From Cytophagaceae bacterium UBA6715 (GTDB lineage Bacteria > Bacteroidota > Bacteroidia > Cytophagales > Spirosomataceae): a stretch of DNA of 6,018 nucleotides. The notes beneath the pieces are model-generated. The model was not told the origin of the DNA. It saw nothing but the letters and a program-made list of their open reading frames with translations, and searched no databases. Positions 1-6,018 of the stretch are shown piece after piece. Numbering within the stretch: position 1 is the first letter of the stretch; each line of letters opens with the position of its first letter. Made by a program: the position numbers and the translations under genes. The DNA lies in assembly GCA_002454335.1 (NCBI GenBank), contig DKIP01000017.1, positions 1 through 6,018 on the forward strand, read 5' to 3'.

Positions 1-2285
1 GGATTCACGGAATTATCATCGTGTACATTGTAACTCAACACATCGCCCAAATTCGCCACGCGAGCCCGTAAGGACATTTTCTTGAATGTATAGCCCGCAG
101 TTAAATCTGCTTGCACATACTCCGGAAGCGCAATGAGTCGGTAGGCATCATTCGCCACCAGCACACGCGTCGATCGCCCTGCAAACCGCTCGCCGATATA
201 CACCGTTGTCAAGCCTAATTGAAAACCTTGATGACGATATTGAATGCCTAAATTCGCAGTATGACGTGGATTATATTTCAATAGGCTTCCTTCGATATAG
301 GTATTGCTTTTAACATATTTCGTTTCATTGAAACTATATCCACCTGATATCGTAAAACCTGCCATGGGTTTTGACATGACATCCAATTCAATCCCTTCAC
401 TCTGAACGGAACCGGCCATTTCTTTAACATAGGAATAGGTCGTCGCATTGACCAAAACATTTTGGGCCAAATTATTATTCAAAATGCGATATGCCGTCAC
501 ATTTAGCGAAACTAAACCATCCAAAATATCATTCTTCACCCCGACTTCATATTGATCGATCAACGAAGGAGGCAAGGCCTGGTTGTTGATATCCACACCC
601 GTATTCAAGGTAAATGAATTCGAGTAACTCGCAAAAAACGCATGATTTAAGCTAGGCTTATATACGATTCCCAAACGGGGTGAAAATGCCCCATCAAAAT
701 TGGAGGAGGATGCCATTTTGTTTGTCGTATAGTTATAAACGTCACTGAGTGTTTGTTGGTAAGAATATCGAATCCCCGCCAAAACCTTCCACTGCTCATT
801 CAGATGTATCAAATCCTGCGCATATATCCCAAAGCGTCGGATAGGTGCCATCGTTTTAGTAAACGGAGTCATGGTAGGTTGATCCGACCGACTTGGCTTT
901 AAGCTACTCGCATAAACATTGACGGTATCATAGCGCGCAAACTGATTATAGGCATAGGTATCCGTGTTATAAAAATCCGAATCTAGCCCTACTAATACTT
1001 GATGTTTCATCCCAGCCAAATTCAATGAGCCAATTAAATCCAATTGGGTTATTCCATAGCTTTCCTCTACCTCAGATTTCTGCAAATTTCGTATCCATTG
1101 ACCGTTTGCAGAGATTAAGGAGCCAGCATTCGGCCGCGTATTGGAGAAAAGATTACTGGTGTTTTGGCGCCAGCCATTCATCCATTTTAGTGTCCAATTT
1201 TCATTGATTTGATGTGTCAAAGTAGTCGTAATAGAACTTTGTGATGATTTAATATTCGACCAAGCAACGCCTAAAAATCGTTCCCGGGGAATATCAACAA
1301 TTTGATAATTAATGATTCCTGCCCCGAAATCTGGTGTTCTTTGGTCGGCCAAATAATCTCCTTCTAACATCAATTCGGTCTTTTTACCTAGCTTAAACAA
1401 GATCGACGGATTCACATATACGCGTTCCGAGGAAACCCCTACACGGAAACTTTTGGCCTGCTCGGCACTCGCATTCAGGCGAACCGCAATGTTTTTGGAA
1501 AGTCCACCATATACATCGACCGAAGGTTTGTACAATCCCCAAGAACCCGTCCGAAGACTCATTTCACCCCCAAAATTGAATTTGGGCTTCTTAGTAACCA
1601 AATTCAGTACGCCCCCAGCGGCCACATTTCCATACAAAATTGCGGCACTACCCTTCAAAATCTCTACCTTCTCCACTCCACTCAATTCCGAAATCATTCC
1701 GTTCGCATAACGCATTCCATTCTTAAAGGTATTTGAACTCGCCATCGAAAAACCACGCGCAGCAATTTCCTCTTGGTAACCACCCGTAGCACCGAAAATA
1801 TAAACGCCATTCGTATTCATCAATACATCACTCATTCGGTTAACCTGCTGCGACTCCAACAAACTTTTATCGAGCGTCACAATACTCTGCGGCAAATCCA
1901 TTGGTTTAATGGGCAATTTACCGATGGTGATCGGCTTCTCATTCTGACTCATATACCCAACAACAACAATTTCTTTCAAATTATTGCTGGACTCTACCAA
2001 TTCCAAATTCAAATGAAGTGTTTTATCAGCAACTAGATTAACTTTTTCCTGCAAGGTTTTGTAACCTACAAAAGAAGCTTGCAAGGTGTACATACCCGGC
2101 TTCAAACCTCGAAAATTGAATCTCCCCTCAACATCCGATGGCTTTCCGTGCTTCAACTCGATTAAACGAATGGAAACACCAGGAACAACTTGCTGTTTAA
2201 CATCTCGCACGATACCTTCCAAAGAGGACTGCTGACCATAAACCACTGTAAATGAACAAATTAAAATAATTATTAGGCGGATCAT
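1..2285 (-). CDS. TonB-dependent siderophore receptor (C-terminus outside window)
   Basis: Outer-membrane receptor for energy-dependent uptake of a ligand, most likely a ferric siderophore, powered by TonB-ExbBD. I translated the frame by hand from the ATG at 2285-2283; it stays open for 761 codons to the window edge. Residues 1-18 form a signal peptide ending near VYG/QQ. Residues about 22-97 fit a carboxypeptidase-regulatory-like beta-sandwich, common in Bacteroidota receptors. KEIVVVGY (104-111) is a TonB-box-like segment. The plug spans about 125-235 and ends in the family hallmark KVEILKGSAAILYG with AAGGVLNLVTKKP (206-234). The rest is the 22-strand-type barrel, rich in alternating aromatic strands. 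The usual family length suggests only about 15-25 residues are missing. No STN domain is present, so FecIR-type sigma/anti-sigma signalling is unlikely. The plug and barrel pattern resembles FhuA/FpvA-type siderophore receptors rather than SusC, but the substrate is not readable. No Shine-Dalgarno is visible, which is normal in this phylum. Confidence 0.93.
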   Translation of the reverse strand, partial: MIRLIIILICSFTVVYGQQSSLEGIVRDVKQQVVPGVSIRLIELKHGKPSDVEGRFNFRGLKPGMYTLQASFVGYKTLQEKVNLVADKTLHLNLELVESSNNLKEIVVVGYMSQNEKPITIGKLPIKPMDLPQSIVTLDKSLLESQQVNRMSDVLMNTNGVYIFGATGGYQEEIAARGFSMASSNTFKNGMRYANGMISELSGVEKVEILKGSAAILYGNVAAGGVLNLVTKKPKFNFGGEMSLRTGSWGLYKPSVDVYGGLSKNIAVRLNASAEQAKSFRVGVSSERVYVNPSILFKLGKKTELMLEGDYLADQRTPDFGAGIINYQIVDIPRERFLGVAWSNIKSSQSSITTTLTHQINENWTLKWMNGWRQNTSNLFSNTRPNAGSLISANGQWIRNLQKSEVEESYGITQLDLIGSLNLAGMKHQVLVGLDSDFYNTDTYAYNQFARYDTVNVYASSLKPSRSDQPTMTPFTKTMAPIRRFGIYAQDLIHLNEQWKVLAGIRYSYQQTLSDVYNYTTNKMASSSNFDGAFSPRLGIVYKPSLNHAFFASYSNSFTLNTGVDINNQALPPSLIDQYEVGVKNDILDGLVSLNVTAYRILNNNLAQNVLVNATTYSYVKEMAGSVQSEGIELDVMSKPMAGFTISGGYSFNETKYVKSNTYIEGSLLKYNPRHTANLGIQYRHQGFQLGLTTVYIGERFAGRSTRVLVANDAYRLIALPEYVQADLTAGYTFKKMSLRARVANLGDVLSYNVHDDNSVN

Positions 2286-2295
2286 ATACTTATTT

Positions 2296-2318
2296 TTGTT
2301 TAGACTAATTATAAATAA
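2296..2318. promoter_or_regulatory. Fur-box-like operator 2, in the receptor leader
   Basis: A 23-bp imperfect palindrome between the predicted transcription start and the receptor ATG. Aligned with the site at 2356-2378, it matches at 19 of 23 positions by eye, sharing TTTAGA on the left and TAAATAA on the right. The spacing of these blocks resembles iron-repressor (Fur) sites described in Bacteroidota. A regulator bound here would cover the start of transcription. The Fur assignment is inferred from motif shape and the gene it precedes. Confidence 0.55.
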
Positions 2319-2322
2319 TGAC

Positions 2323-2353
2323 CAAAATTACATGCGACAGATTACAATTACAA
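2323..2353 (-). promoter_or_regulatory. Bacteroidota-type promoter of the TonB receptor gene
   Basis: On the minus strand TAATTTTG (2330-2323) matches the TAnnTTTG -7 consensus of Bacteroidota sigma-ABfr. A TTG (2353-2351, within CTTG) sits exactly 20 bp upstream as a -33 element. Transcription would start near 2316-2319, giving a leader of about 30 nt. The two Fur-like palindromes lie directly upstream and downstream, which supports this as the regulated promoter. Confidence 0.65.
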
Positions 2354-2354
2354 G

Positions 2355-2379
2355 CTTATTTAGAATTATTTTAAATAAG
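2355..2379. promoter_or_regulatory. Fur-box-like operator 1, abutting the -33 element
   Basis: A 25-bp palindrome with arms CTTATTTA (2355-2362) and TAAATAAG (2372-2379). The inner bases also pair symmetrically around 2367, except for one mismatched pair (2363/2371). It lies one base upstream of the TTG -33 element of the receptor promoter. A siderophore-type receptor gene downstream and a second related site at 2296-2318 favour an iron-responsive Fur-family regulator. The identity of the regulator is inferred. Confidence 0.6.
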
Positions 2380-2386
2380 TCAAAGC

Positions 2387-2430
2387 CCTTACCTTTGGCA
2401 AACCTGGTTGGAGGATTGCCAAAGGTAGTG
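2387..2430 (-). repeat. Hairpin-forming repeat, copy 1
   Basis: Perfect 12-bp arms, TACCTTTGGCAA (2390-2401) and its complement (2416-2427), enclose a 14-nt centre. That centre adds one mismatch (2402/2415), three more pairs (2403-2405 with 2412-2414) and a 6-nt apex. Read on the minus strand it is almost the same as copy 2 at 5743-5783; the only difference inside the shared block is three extra bases in the apical loop. It lies 68 bp after the lipoprotein stop codon and 34 bp upstream of the receptor -33 element. No T-run follows it on either strand, so it is not a classic intrinsic terminator. It could be a REP-like dispersed palindrome, an operator or an RNA hairpin. Confidence 0.85.
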
Positions 2431-2497
2431 GGGTGAAAAGAGAGATTTGGGATATTGACTGATAAAGAAAATCAGCCTTTTGATAATCTAAGGATTA

Positions 2498-4222
2498 CTA
2501 GCGCTTACCCGTGTAAATATCAACCACCTGTGTTTTAGGCGATGCAAAATTTTCATAGTAAAGGAATTTCACTCGCTTGCTTTTCTCATCAAAACTAAAC
2601 GGAATAAAATGACCTCCTAATTTGGTATTTATATCCCACTGCGAGTTTTCAAAGGTATTATTCCCTTTATTAATCCAAACACGTTGGTTTAAATTTTCTC
2701 CAGAATTCGTAATAAAGAAGACATCATCAAATCCGTCATAATTCAAGTCGGCAATGATATAATCGCGAATTCCATTTGTCTGAAATGTTGACTGTACCGT
2801 AGAAATTTCTTGAATTTTAGACTGATCATTTTCATCACTTCTAAATATTTTTTGATCACCTATTCCTCCCTCCACTAAGTAAATAATATTCTTCTTGGCC
2901 GGATTTTTCGGATTTTTTAAAGCAAATAACTTGAAACAGCCGTACCCGTTTCCAAACGGCGTAACATTTGAAATTTTGCTACTCGTGTATGAGTCGCCTT
3001 CCAAATTCATTTTCAACACATACGTGAATGGGACCGTTGTTTTATCTATGTAGGGAGCCGATACGATATCATTTTTCCCATCTGAATCGATATCCGTAAT
3101 TAATACAGCACCTGTTGCATTATTAGGCGTAATGGATATCGATTGCTTTAACCCATTTGTATTTTTAAAATAAATCATTTCATCCATCCCAAAATATTGC
3201 AACAACAAATCATTATCCCCATCTCCATCTAAATCTCCCACAGAGGCATTATGATGAAAACGTTTCGTATCCGTTAAACCAGCAACTGTAGCATAGGTAA
3301 ATTTGCCATCCGCTGAACCTAAAAAAAGGTGATTGATAAAGCCCGGAAATTTCCCGTCAACAATAAGTGACGCCGATTCTTTCCCATGATCGACTTCAAA
3401 AAGATCTTTAATTCCATCTCCATTCAAATCTTCATAGTAGAAAGGTGATTTGGGGAAGCCTACATTATAATAACCACCTAATAATGTACTTGTATTTTCA
3501 GTCATTTGGCCCGTCAAACTATCAATTTCAAAAGAGCGAAACGAATCATAGGAGGTTTCAAAAAGTTCAGCATGTGCTGTAATTAAGTGATATTTCCCTT
3601 TTACTTTAATTATTTTAATTGATTCCGGGTGAACATTCACATTAACCAATGCTTTGGCCATATTCGCTGCTCGAACACCCGAATATTTAGTCGAGTAATC
3701 AGGTCCTTTAGCTTGAAAAATGGCCTGTAACGTGATTGCCTTATTCACGATTGTCGTAATCACCGAATCTTTGCTTGTGATATCTCCCTTCCATTCACTA
3801 AACATCGCTCCCGCAGCAGGAATCGCGGTTAATTTAACCGTTGTCCCCGAGGGATATTGGGCTTGCGAAGCCACCAGTACAATTTCTTCTTTGACCGACC
3901 CATTCCCCTCAATCGTCAAATTAAGTGGATATTGACGCTTCTCAAATACCCCCGTAACGCGCTTATCAGTATCCATCACCAAATTTCCTGGATTTGAAGT
4001 ACTGGCAAAGGCGCCTTTCCATTCTTTGAATAAGTACTCTGCCGCAGGTTTGGCCAACAATTGGACAGATTCACCCTTCATAAAAGTGCCAGAATTTGGT
4101 GTAACGGATCCGCCAGTAACCGGAGTAACGTCTACAAATAATTGATAAGATGGTATCGCATCGTCCTTCGAACAAGATAACAAGAAGGCAAAAGCGCTTA
4201 AATAAAGAGTAATTCTCCGCAT
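2498..4222 (-). CDS. Surface-type lipoprotein with InlB-like and VCBS/FG-GAP repeats
   Basis: A 574-residue protein with no recognised enzymatic motif. It starts with a lipoprotein signal peptide whose lipobox LLSC places the lipidated cysteine at residue 17. The next residues, SKDD, resemble the acidic lipoprotein export signal that sends Bacteroidota lipoproteins to the cell surface. Two tandem InlB-B-like beta repeats follow (about 26-96 and 97-172); both carry PAA-x3-F-x-EWKG (59-70 and 135-146). The larger C-terminal part carries four DxDxDGxxD-type calcium-binding loops typical of VCBS/FG-GAP propeller blades: 265-273, 330-338, 377-385 and 492-500. This suggests a calcium-stabilised beta-propeller held off the membrane by the two repeats, probably for binding or adhesion. 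The gene begins 44 bp after the stop of the kelch/winged-helix gene, with no promoter-like box between, so co-transcription is likely. The start is fixed by the signal peptide. The ligand is unknown. Confidence 0.88.
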   Translation of the reverse strand: MRRITLYLSAFAFLLSCSKDDAIPSYQLFVDVTPVTGGSVTPNSGTFMKGESVQLLAKPAAEYLFKEWKGAFASTSNPGNLVMDTDKRVTGVFEKRQYPLNLTIEGNGSVKEEIVLVASQAQYPSGTTVKLTAIPAAGAMFSEWKGDITSKDSVITTIVNKAITLQAIFQAKGPDYSTKYSGVRAANMAKALVNVNVHPESIKIIKVKGKYHLITAHAELFETSYDSFRSFEIDSLTGQMTENTSTLLGGYYNVGFPKSPFYYEDLNGDGIKDLFEVDHGKESASLIVDGKFPGFINHLFLGSADGKFTYATVAGLTDTKRFHHNASVGDLDGDGDNDLLLQYFGMDEMIYFKNTNGLKQSISITPNNATGAVLITDIDSDGKNDIVSAPYIDKTTVPFTYVLKMNLEGDSYTSSKISNVTPFGNGYGCFKLFALKNPKNPAKKNIIYLVEGGIGDQKIFRSDENDQSKIQEISTVQSTFQTNGIRDYIIADLNYDGFDDVFFITNSGENLNQRVWINKGNNTFENSQWDINTKLGGHFIPFSFDEKSKRVKFLYYENFASPKTQVVDIYTGKR

Positions 4223-4266
4223 CGATTCTGTGTTAAATAATTTGTGGCTTACGCGGGTTATAAAAA

Positions 4267-5595
4267 TTAACGGTTCAAATCCTTTGAAACCACTTTTTGC
4301 CCTTCAGGCTTCAAGGAATACAAACTTTGTCTTTTATCCACGGAAGACGGATTCCGAACAATCACATTTCTTATTTTGTATATAACTTGAATCTTATGAT
4401 TGATAATCGAAATCACTTGTAAACGTAGCTTCCTTTGATTGTCAATATTCTTCGTGGAAATTCCCAAAATTTCATTTACCTCCACGGTGGAAAGTCCCTC
4501 TGATGCATCCAGCAAAGCCTTAACCAAATTGAGCTCAGCTTCATCCAAATCCAGGTTTGTCTTCTTGATTCGCACAATTAGATAATAGGCAATCCCTAAA
4601 CTCAAGGCCAATAAAGCCAGCAAAAGATAGAAATTAAGTTGACTTGGCATTTCATAAAATGAGCCGATTGGTTTGGCTATTTTCAATAATTCAGGAATGG
4701 AATAAATTTTTCGCTTCCCGCCTTCCGCATCCCAATAGGCATAAATAGTGGACGGGTCGACAAACATATCAGGGGCCGACTGAAAATTCGCAACCGCGCT
4801 CTTCACCTCAAAAACCTCATTCTTTACCGGGTCAATGACATACATTACTAGATCTGAAAACTGAACAAAATAACGACCTGTCCATACGATCTCTCGATTT
4901 TTGGCTTGTAAAATTTGAGGATTAATTTCCCCCAGCAAGGTCCAAGTATGTTGATTAAAATCAAACGAGTAGAAGTTGGCCTCCAAAGCTGTCGCCTGAT
5001 TATTCAAAAAATCATGGAATTCCGACCCGCCCGCATAAAACAAATCGCTTGAATCAGAATAACCCTGAAAACCATTAAAAATAGCCTTGGGACCTAAATT
5101 ATTGACTTTAATATTTTCCCACTCATGTTCCTTTTCCGCATAATAGGTCAAGGCTTTGCTAAAATTCCAAAAGCCACTACCGCCAAAACTATACAAGACA
5201 TTCTTCCGTTGGAATATCGCGGCACCAAAATTATATCCAGCATAAAAGGTTTGATCGATACGCTGCAAGTGTTTCGTTTGCCCGTCAAATGCTAAGTCCT
5301 GTCCCGTGCCGGCTAAGCTAAACCGTATGTTCCCGTTTGCTTGCAAAAAATGATGCGGTGCAATACGCGGAGGTAAATGATTTACAAGATTGGGATCTAC
5401 CTGAATGGATGATTGCATTACCCAAATTCCGGGAGCTTGTTCAATCTGCAGGGTTTGTTCAAGTATATCGATGCGTTTACGCGTCTTTGATTGCGCATCA
5501 AACCATGTTAAAACTTGGCCGCTGGCTAAGGCATGATATGTGTTAAAACATAACAAACTTAAAATCAAAATACCCAATCGTAAATGTATACCCAT
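4267..5595 (-). CDS. Kelch-like membrane protein with cytoplasmic winged helix (putative one-component regulator)
   Basis: A 442-residue protein that I cannot assign to a named family. Residues 1-25 are a signal peptide ending LASG. The periplasmic part (about 26-318) has kelch-like features: a GG pair at 138-139 with W159 21 residues beyond its serine, and GG at 189-190 followed by a YSFDFNQHTW stretch ending at W218; further blades are weak. One hydrophobic helix spans 321-341 and is followed by Arg/Lys, which fits a cytoplasmic C-terminus. Residues 350-435 look like a winged helix: a helix-turn-helix around 369-400 (TVEVNEILGIS), then DKRQSLYSLKPEG (420-432), which resembles the wing of MarR-family regulators. 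The domain order suggests a transmembrane sensor that binds DNA or a partner protein inside the cell. It is the first gene of a probable two-gene operon with the lipoprotein gene and is divergent from the transporter gene. DNA binding is inferred; the winged helix could instead bind protein. Confidence 0.8.
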   Translation of the reverse strand: MGIHLRLGILILSLLCFNTYHALASGQVLTWFDAQSKTRKRIDILEQTLQIEQAPGIWVMQSSIQVDPNLVNHLPPRIAPHHFLQANGNIRFSLAGTGQDLAFDGQTKHLQRIDQTFYAGYNFGAAIFQRKNVLYSFGGSGFWNFSKALTYYAEKEHEWENIKVNNLGPKAIFNGFQGYSDSSDLFYAGGSEFHDFLNNQATALEANFYSFDFNQHTWTLLGEINPQILQAKNREIVWTGRYFVQFSDLVMYVIDPVKNEVFEVKSAVANFQSAPDMFVDPSTIYAYWDAEGGKRKIYSIPELLKIAKPIGSFYEMPSQLNFYLLLALLALSLGIAYYLIVRIKKTNLDLDEAELNLVKALLDASEGLSTVEVNEILGISTKNIDNQRKLRLQVISIINHKIQVIYKIRNVIVRNPSSVDKRQSLYSLKPEGQKVVSKDLNR

Positions 5596-5615
5596 GCAAT
5601 AGTTTTGTCAACATA

Positions 5616-5647
5616 CAAACCTAATCAGAGCCTTGTGATTAAACACA
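5616..5647 (-). promoter_or_regulatory. Predicted promoter of the kelch/winged-helix operon
   Basis: TAGGTTTG on the minus strand (5623-5616) is an exact TAnnTTTG -7 match. TGTG (5647-5644) lies 20 bp upstream at the -33 position, one base off TTTG. The start would fall near 5610, leaving a short leader of about 15 nt before the ATG at 5595. The -33 element lies inside a small dyad with TGTG and CACA arms (5634-5647). Confidence 0.5.
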
Positions 5648-5656
5648 GAAAAATAC

Positions 5657-5673
5657 GTGAATTTAAAATTCAC
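5657..5673. promoter_or_regulatory. Perfect 17-nt palindrome, candidate operator
   Basis: GTGAATTTAAAATTCAC has 8-bp arms around a single central base. It sits about 10 bp upstream of the -33 element of the leftward promoter, in the divergent region shared with the transporter gene. Perfect symmetry with almost no spacer is the shape of a dimeric regulator site rather than an RNA hairpin. The winged-helix protein encoded next door is one candidate to bind it, which would be autoregulation; this is inference. Confidence 0.4.
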
Positions 5674-5742
5674 ACATTTTTTACATGATAAAAAAACTTT
5701 AAAAAGATTATCATTAAACAGATTAAAAATATCATTCTCCCG

Positions 5743-5783
5743 CACTACCTTTGGCAATCCTCCAAGGTTTGCCAAAGGTAAGG
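5743..5783 (+). repeat. Hairpin-forming repeat, copy 2, at the transporter start
   Basis: Arms TACCTTTGGCAA (5746-5757) and its complement (5769-5780) are identical to those of copy 1 at 2387-2430, but in the opposite orientation on the chromosome. Inside, a T/T mismatch (5758/5768), three pairs (5759-5761 with 5765-5767) and a 3-nt apex CCA follow; copy 1 has a 6-nt apex at this point. The CAC before and AGG after the arms are also shared. The repeat ends two bases before the ATG at 5786. As RNA it would bury the purine-rich AAAGG (5774-5778), which lies 7 nt before that ATG. Confidence 0.85.
5746..5753 (+). promoter_or_regulatory. Possible -7 element of the transporter gene inside the repeat
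   Basis: TACCTTTG, the outer part of the left repeat arm, matches the TAnnTTTG -7 consensus and would start transcription near 5757-5760, about 27 nt before the ATG. The expected -33 position (about 5723-5725) reads TTA, a poor match. No better -7 box is visible in the intergenic region. If real, the palindrome overlaps the promoter and could act as an operator. Confidence 0.35.
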
Positions 5784-5785
5784 TT

Positions 5786-6018
5786 ATGAAAAACAAACAA
5801 CTTGTCTCAATCATCTTTTTGACCTTTTTCGTTATTTCATTCATTTCGAATATCATGGGGCCCATTATCCCCGATCTCATTCGGACATTTGATTTAAATT
5901 TAACGCTTGTTTCACTCCTCCCTTTTGCCTTTTTCATCGCCTATGGCGTTACATCCATCCCGGCAGGAATTTTACTCGAAACATTCCATGAGAAAAAAGT
6001 GATGTTGATGGCTTTTGG
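5786..6018 (+). CDS. Major facilitator transporter, FHS-like, N-terminal fragment
   Basis: The open frame runs from the ATG at 5786 to the window edge: 77 codons plus two bases. Residues about 7-27 form the first membrane helix, continuing into NIMGPIIPDL, the typical end of MFS helix 1 and start of the following loop. Residues about 40-64 form the second helix (SLLPFAFFIAYGVTSIPAG). The loop LLETFHEKKVML occupies the place of the MFS motif-A loop between helices 2 and 3. The pattern most resembles fucose/glucose permease-like (FHS) sugar:proton symporters of Bacteroidota, but with under a fifth of the protein visible the substrate is open. The gene is divergent from the regulator-like gene, with 190 bp between starts. 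This ATG is the first in frame and is followed directly by the helix. The start lies at the edge of the hairpin repeat. Confidence 0.82.
   Translation, partial: MKNKQLVSIIFLTFFVISFISNIMGPIIPDLIRTFDLNLTLVSLLPFAFFIAYGVTSIPAGILLETFHEKKVMLMAF

Noticed and set aside
278..2036. Short open frames inside the receptor region (60-87 codons, both strands)
   Set aside because: All overlap the well-supported receptor frame, which has clear plug and barrel motifs; their translations look like off-frame noise.
2459..2497. Two small hairpins after the lipoprotein stop (5-bp stems at 2484-2497 and 2459-2475) as a terminator
   Set aside because: The stems are short and AT-rich and no T-run follows on the minus strand; chance is likely in this composition.
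3720..3935. 71-codon plus-strand frame inside the lipoprotein gene
   Set aside because: Antisense shadow over the conserved InlB-like repeats of the real gene.
5337..5546. 69-codon plus-strand frame inside the kelch/winged-helix gene
   Set aside because: Antisense shadow over the N-terminal region of the real gene, with no motif of its own.
2387..5783. Composite transposon or insertion sequence bounded by the two hairpin repeats
   Set aside because: No transposase or recombinase lies between the repeats, no target-site duplication is visible outside them, and the repeats are internally palindromic unlike usual IS ends.
5608..5937. 109-codon open frame on the minus strand
   Set aside because: It is antisense to the transporter start, runs through the AT-rich intergenic region and the hairpin repeat, and encodes no recognisable motif.

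Overview
The window is protein-coding DNA typical of a Bacteroidota (Bacteroidetes) bacterium. The signs are a TonB-dependent receptor with an N-terminal carboxypeptidase-regulatory-like domain, a lipoprotein whose lipobox cysteine is followed by Ser-Lys-Asp-Asp, promoter-like TAnnTTTG (-7) boxes with a -33 element 20 bp upstream, and starts without Shine-Dalgarno sequences. The base composition looks moderately AT-rich. An aquatic or soil member of the Cytophagales or a nearby order is possible, but the genus cannot be read from this sequence.

Layout: (1) 1-2285, minus strand: the first 761 codons of a siderophore-type TonB-dependent outer-membrane receptor whose extreme C-terminus lies outside the window. 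(2) 2286-2497: its regulatory region, with a good -33/-7 promoter bracketed by two related Fur-box-like palindromes, then copy 1 of a strong hairpin repeat. (3) 2498-4222, minus: a surface-type lipoprotein with two InlB-B-like repeats and four VCBS/FG-GAP calcium loops. (4) 4267-5595, minus: a bitopic membrane protein with a kelch-like periplasmic part, one transmembrane helix and a cytoplasmic winged helix; 44 bp separate it from the lipoprotein gene, so the two are probably one operon. (5) 5596-5785: a divergent control region with a promoter for the regulator-like gene, a perfect 17-nt palindrome, and copy 2 of the hairpin repeat ending two bases before the next start codon. (6) 5786-6018, plus: the N-terminus of a major facilitator transporter, probably of the FHS (fucose permease-like) group.

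How it may fit together (inference): the receptor looks like an iron-repressed uptake gene with its own Fur-type control. The kelch/winged-helix protein looks like a one-component membrane regulator that could sense a ligand outside the inner membrane, perhaps with the surface lipoprotein encoded behind it, and act on nearby promoters. The two hairpin repeats are almost identical, lie in opposite orientation on either side of this two-gene cassette, and each points toward the gene it precedes (receptor and transporter). They could be a shared control element or a dispersed palindromic repeat. No RNA genes, CRISPR array, transposase or integrase were seen.
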